Source of the DNA: Prunus persica | Taxonomy: Eukaryota; Streptophyta; Magnoliopsida; Rosales; Rosaceae | Direction of reading: 5' to 3' | Length of the DNA: 64,000 nt | Assembly: GCF_000346465.2 (NCBI RefSeq) | Contig: NC_034009.1 | Span: forward strand, 31,971,251-32,035,250 | Shown: one piece after another, positions 59,808-64,000 of the stretch | How positions within the stretch are numbered: the stretch's first letter is position 1 | How the letters are laid out: every line of letters starts with the position of its first letter | Position numbers and translations under genes: made by a program | Notes under the pieces: generated by a model | Databases searched by the model: none | What the model was told of the DNA's origin: nothing | Seen by the model: only the letters and a program-made list of their open reading frames with translations

Positions 59808-61730
59808 ATGGTTCCAGAATCCGTGGTACTCATCCGCCGGTTCCTCTTGTTTGTGGCGGTTTGCCTCTCGTGCTTGCTCCTCTACAACGACTCCAATGCC
59901 CTGCGCTTTCTCCCTCGCTTCTCTTCGTCTCCCTCTGTTCTCTTCTCCGCCAACAATTCCCCTCTCGTGAGTGTACACTGACTCTCATATCTACTTTCTA
60001 CTTTCAATTTGTGTATTGCGGTGCTTTCGAATTTTGTTCTTCATTTCCTTCAGCTATTGAAAATGGGTCTTTTGTGTTGTTCTCAATTCTTGTGCATTTC
60101 CTACTTGGTGAATGAAAAGAGTATACAATTTAGCTGAATTGCGTTGTACCTATTGAAAGCTTGAAACTTGTGTAGGTTAGCGGGCAACATAGGCTTCAAA
60201 AGGTTTTGAAGGATGCTGCCATGGAAGACGGAACTGTGATTTTAACAACTTTGAATGAAGCATGGGCAGCTCCCAATTCAATCATCGATCTCTTCCTCGA
60301 GAGCTTTAAGATTGGAGTTGGCACCCAGAGGCTCCTGAACCATTTGGTGATCATTGCCTTGGATCAAAAGGCATTTCACCGTTGTTTGGAGCTGCATACC
60401 CATTGTTTTGCTCTTATCACTCAAGGGGTTGATTTTCGTCGAGAGGCTTATTTTATGACCCCTCACTACTTGAAGATGATGTGGGCAAGGATTGATTTTC
60501 TGCGCTCTGTTCTTGAGATGGGCTACAATTTTGTTTTCACGGTAATCTCTTCTGCTACTATTACAAACCCATTGGCACTTAAACTTGATTTTCTCAATTT
60601 GAAAATTATTTATATGATACAATACAACCTGACGAGAAACTTTTAGACATGAATTACCAACTTTGAAAATTATTTATGTCACAACCTTCTTTTTGGTCAT
60701 AATTTGTGACATAACCTGATGATAAGATCTTAGACTTGAATTACTTTACTCGAAGGTATGTTTGCCAGATCTTCTGTGGCTGTGTTGATTCATTATTTAT
60801 TTATCTTATTACACAACCTCTTGATTAAGGTATTCAAGTATTTATTGCAAAATACATCTGTAAGACTCAGAAATGCATACCCCTCTGTATTTCATACTGA
60901 TTTGGGACATTTTGTTGTACTTTGATATGTTTCGTATTGATTGAAATCTCATCAACCTTGGTTTTTTTTATTTATTTCAATTCCTTTGTCGTTGGTCTTT
61001 CCTCCTCCAGGATGCTGATGTTATGTGGTTTAGGGATCCATTTCCACAGTTTTATATGGATGCTGATTTCCAGATCGCATGTGACCATTTCCTAGGCAGC
61101 TCAGATGATTTAGAGAACAAACCCAACGGAGGGTTTAACTATGTAAAGTCCAATAACAGGTCAATAGAGTTCTACAAATTTTGGTATTCGTCACGGGAAA
61201 CCTACCCTGGATTTCATGATCAGGATGTCCTCAATATAATCAAGTTTCATCCTTCCACCTTTACTATTGGACTGAGAATGAAATTTTTGGATACTGCTTA
61301 CTTTGGTGGATTTTGTGAACCTAGTAAAGATTTGAATCAAGTTTGTACAATGCATGCAAATTGTTGCTATGGTCTAGATAGCAAGCTTCATGACCTTCGA
61401 ATCATGGTTCAGAATTGGAAGCAGTTTATGTCCTTGCGACCAAATTTGAAGAGATATTTGATCTTACCATGGGGGGTTCCGCAGAATTGCAGGTAAGGAA
61501 AGCAAGCACATAAAGATATTGGATGCCTTGAATTTTTTTTTTTCTTTTTAAATCTGAATTGATTGTTTCTTAATACAGTAGCATACATCTATAATCGCCA
61601 TCACTTGTTCAGTGTTTAACCATTGTTTTCTAATACGGTTCTTAATTTTTGTGAATTTCACTCCAGCCTTGATTCTCTCCGTCGCTATGATGCACCAGAG
61701 AGCAATAATCCACATGATTTGCAAGACTGA
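59808..61730 (+). CDS. GT77-type Golgi glycosyltransferase, At4g15970-like (356 aa)
   Basis: Four exons (59808-59966, 60176-60541, 61011-61492, 61667-61730) give 356 residues. It is a type II membrane protein: residues about 6-24 (VVLIRRFLLFVAVCLSCLLLY) are a signal anchor, pointing to the Golgi. The Nucleotid_trans (GT77) domain follows: GTVILTTLNEAWAAPNSIIDLFLESF, a HCFALI segment, and DADVMWFRDPF. The DxD metal and nucleotide-sugar site is at residues 176-178. Then come FNYVKSNNRSIEFYKFW and the family-typical HDQDVLNIIK. Relatives include the cell-wall arabinosyl- and xylosyltransferases RRA and RGXT, but the donor and acceptor sugars are unknown. An alternative in-frame ATG at 59739 would add 23 residues; 59808 is preferred for its Kozak context. 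Confidence 0.9.
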
Positions 61731-62798
61731 ATGGAGCTGTATAAGTTCTGAAGCCTCTGCCACACAGGTGCTTTCCAGGTTTGAATGCCAAGGACATTCG
61801 TGGGGATAAACCTTCTTCGATGATAGAAAATTGTATTAGTTTGTGGTAAAGGACCAGAGAGAGCCCCAAGGGGGGAAGAGATCATAAACCAGACATGGTG
61901 GGGGTTGGAAATACTTGTAAAGAGAACAGAACCTGGCATTGGGTCCCTTAGCACTGCTAGGATTCGCAAAGAATTTGGAGTAGGTATCATTTAGACCAAT
62001 TTTCATATCTATTGGTCAGTGATTTTTGTTCAAAAAATATCGAAGGTTTAGGTTTAGTCAATCTTGTTATCCAACTGGTAGCATTTTCTGGATGCTCCAA
62101 TTTATACTATGCAAACGGCCGGCAAGTGTTTGTGAGGATCTTGATAAGCATAATCGTGACTTCAGTATGCCTCTTTTCAATGTCAACTGTCGGAGCAAAT
62201 TCAGTAAATAAATAGTAAAAAGGAAGTTCAGTATGGCTTCACGTAATGGTATTCCCAAAACGACTTGCAAACTTGGCTTTTGTGAAAAATATTTTCTAAT
62301 TCCTCCAACTGGCATGCATTTCATTCTCTAATTTATACCGTGTGATTTAATTTAATTTTTTCATTTAAACCTAAGTCGAGAGGATTTGTCTCCGCATAAC
62401 GTTTACAAGGCAATTCTCCAATGTCAGGCAGTACGACTAACAGAAAAGGAAATTAGGTATATATCTACTTTTTTCTCCAGTCTCTTTGCTTTGGTATTTC
62501 TATTCTTCCAGCTTAGAGCTATTTGCACCAGCAGTAAGCGTAAAACCTTTTTTTAGCCACTTTGTTACATTCTAGTTGGAGTTTCCTTTACGTAAGTAAG
62601 AATAGTTTAGAATATCATTTTGTCCAAACATGGAAAAAATGCATACGATACGATACAACCATGAATCATCATGGACTCCATTGTTTTCCTTTTGAAATAC
62701 TTCCCCCTTATACTAAACAACTATTATACAAAAAAAAAAAATTAACGCATAAATAGAAAGAACAAAAACTAATTTACAAACAATTACAAGTCGACTCT
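61731..62798. other. Convergent 3' spacer between GT77 and ARC3-like genes
   Basis: Probable 3' untranslated regions of both genes. An A run lies near 62730-62740. ORFs here have no family signature. Confidence 0.5.
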
Positions 62799-63788
62799 TT
62801 ATCCTTCACCAATATCAGAGTCCAATTTCTGACTTACAAGTACGCCTCGATCCCAATTCTCAAAACACCTGTAAATATAGAGATCATGGCCATAAATCAT
62901 ATAACATGAGATCAAGATCAGTAGATACAATCAACAGTACTAGTTATTAAATTACATAACATTTAACCGAGCTGCCTCGGACACGGCTTGTAGGCTTAAC
63001 AAGCCTTGTTTTCGAGCTACTCAGTTTGTTTGCAACTTATGTTAAGGTGAAAGCTCACATTCTCTAGTAAGAATGGAACATTTGCAGAGGTAGAGGTGAG
63101 CCCTGTTTTGTAGTCGAAGAGGGGAGAAAATAAGTCATAGGAAAACACAAACCTTGTTCCATCAACATCGATGCAAATGAAGTGGCCATGTCGCCAACCA
63201 TCTTGGAAATGGCCAAAAAATACATCACCGGCTTTTGAATAAAAACGACCTTCACCATTGGCCTTTCCTTTCCAGAAGTTTGCAAACCATCGGTCCCCAG
63301 TGTGAAAATACAACCAACCCTATATATGACCATAGAAACAACCTATTTCAGAATGATATCATCTACAGGACAGCATCTACTTATGGAGTTTTACTGTCAA
63401 GATAAATAAAACAGATATTACACGAAATAAATTACCTTGCCATGCATGACATCATCCCTCCATGATCCCTGGAACACATCCCCATTACTAAAGTAGAATG
63501 TACCAAGACCTGATCTTTTGCCATAGCGCCACATACCATCATATATGCTTCCATCTCCAAGAAGCAAACGACCCTGTAGAATTCTTTTCAGGATTAGAAT
63601 TTAAATCCTTTTGTACAGATCAAATCATGACATCCTCAAGAATTTTGATGTTCAGCTACTTTTTTAGTCTCATTGAACAATACCTTTCCTTCAGGAAGTC
63701 CACCTTGGCACCGTCCTTCGTAGATTCCCCCTCTGTATTGCATCTCCACTACAGGACTCCACTTTTTTGGTGAATCTCGTTCAGCTTC
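62799..63788 (-). CDS. ARC3: ARC3-like protein, C-terminal MORN-repeat part (gene continues beyond window)
   Basis: The four final exons (63788-63684, 63573-63436, 63319-63153, 62868-62799) encode 159 residues and the stop codon. At least four MORN repeats are visible: GGIYEGRCQGGLPEGKG, GSIYDGMWRYGKRSGLGTF, GDVFQGSWRDDVMHGKGW, and GDRWFANFWKGKANGEGRF/GDVFFGHFQDGWRHGH. The protein ends CFENWDRGVLVSQKLDSDIGEG. Arabidopsis ARC3 joins an FtsZ-like domain to C-terminal MORN repeats and helps place the chloroplast division ring. The sequence just before the repeats (ERDSPKKWSPVVEMQYRGG) fits it well. The FtsZ-like part would lie beyond 64000 and is not seen, so another MORN protein remains possible. 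Confidence 0.78.
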
Positions 63789-63875
63789 CTGTATGTAGAA
63801 TAGGTAACAAAAACTAAATCCTCATGTTCTGGCAAGTATAAGAAGTGGTCAAATACAATATAGAGAATAAACTTA

Positions 63876-64000
63876 GGGCCCGTTTGATAACCATTTAGTT
63901 TTTAGTTTTCATTTTTTGTGCTAGAGTATAGAGGAAAATGAGAGTGAGAATGAGAGTTAGGATGAGATTGAGAGAGAGGATGAGAGAGGAGGATAGGAGG
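63876..64000. mobile_element. Left end of a MITE-like element, truncated by the window edge
   Basis: The sequence GGGCCCGTTTGATAACC at 63876 follows a TTA trinucleotide (63873-63875). GGGCCCGTTTG ends next to a TTA target suggest PIF/Harbinger. The following GAGAGTGAGAATGAGAG-rich stretch is consistent with a MITE interior. The right end is outside the window, so this is not certain. It lies in an intron of the ARC3-like gene. Confidence 0.5.

Overview
The window is nuclear DNA of a dicot plant. Every convincing gene has a plant-type product and most are split by short AT-rich GT-AG introns. Spacers are AT-rich, with long GA/CT and AT microsatellites and small DNA transposons. Codon choice and protein style suggest a woody rosid, perhaps Rosaceae, but no sequence here proves a genus. 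I assembled gene models by hand: exons were joined only where splice sites, reading frame and family conservation agreed, and every listed multi-exon model closes in frame.

Layout. 0-5.8 kb: one small unknown ORF, then spacer with a near-perfect Mutator-type MITE and a 1.7-kb non-autonomous hAT element. 5.8-9.3 kb: an XRI1-like gene and a lipid-transfer-protein gene, both on the minus strand. 10.7-11.9 kb: L-lactate dehydrogenase; 2.4 kb further on lies a relic of its 5' end. 15.0-17.5 kb: glutamate decarboxylase (minus) with an unusual C-terminus. 19.8-26.1 kb: a tandem pair of NPF8.3/PTR2-type peptide transporters with the same exon pattern, the second altered in the ExxER motif. 26.4-27.2 kb: a Harbinger-type element. 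27.5-29.5 kb: translation factor eIF3i. 30.2-32.0 kb: a head-to-head pair, a short-chain dehydrogenase (minus) and complex I subunit NDUFB7 (plus). 32.0-42.96 kb: about 11 kb with no supported gene, but two inverted-repeat elements and several microsatellites. 42.96-45.8 kb: a GARP/G2-like Myb transcription factor with EAR-like motifs. 46.7-48.7 kb: a THUMP-domain tRNA-acetylation adaptor (minus). 49.8-59.1 kb: a 24-exon SEC24 COPII coat gene (minus) with a SINE-like insertion in one intron. 59.8-61.7 kb: a GT77-type glycosyltransferase, head-to-head with SEC24. 62.8-64.0 kb: the 3' end of an ARC3-like MORN-repeat gene (minus), cut by the window edge.

The genes are mostly unrelated housekeeping and metabolic functions and show no operon-like or biosynthetic clustering. 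LDH and GAD both respond to low oxygen or cytosolic acidosis in plants, but their closeness may be chance. I found no CRISPR array, no virus and no convincing new multi-gene system. The most interesting signals are changes inside known families: loss of a proton-coupling glutamate in one NPF copy, replacement of the GAD calmodulin-binding tail by short repeats, and an in-frame stop-free intron in the LTP gene. Several well-delimited transposons with target-site duplications add to these.
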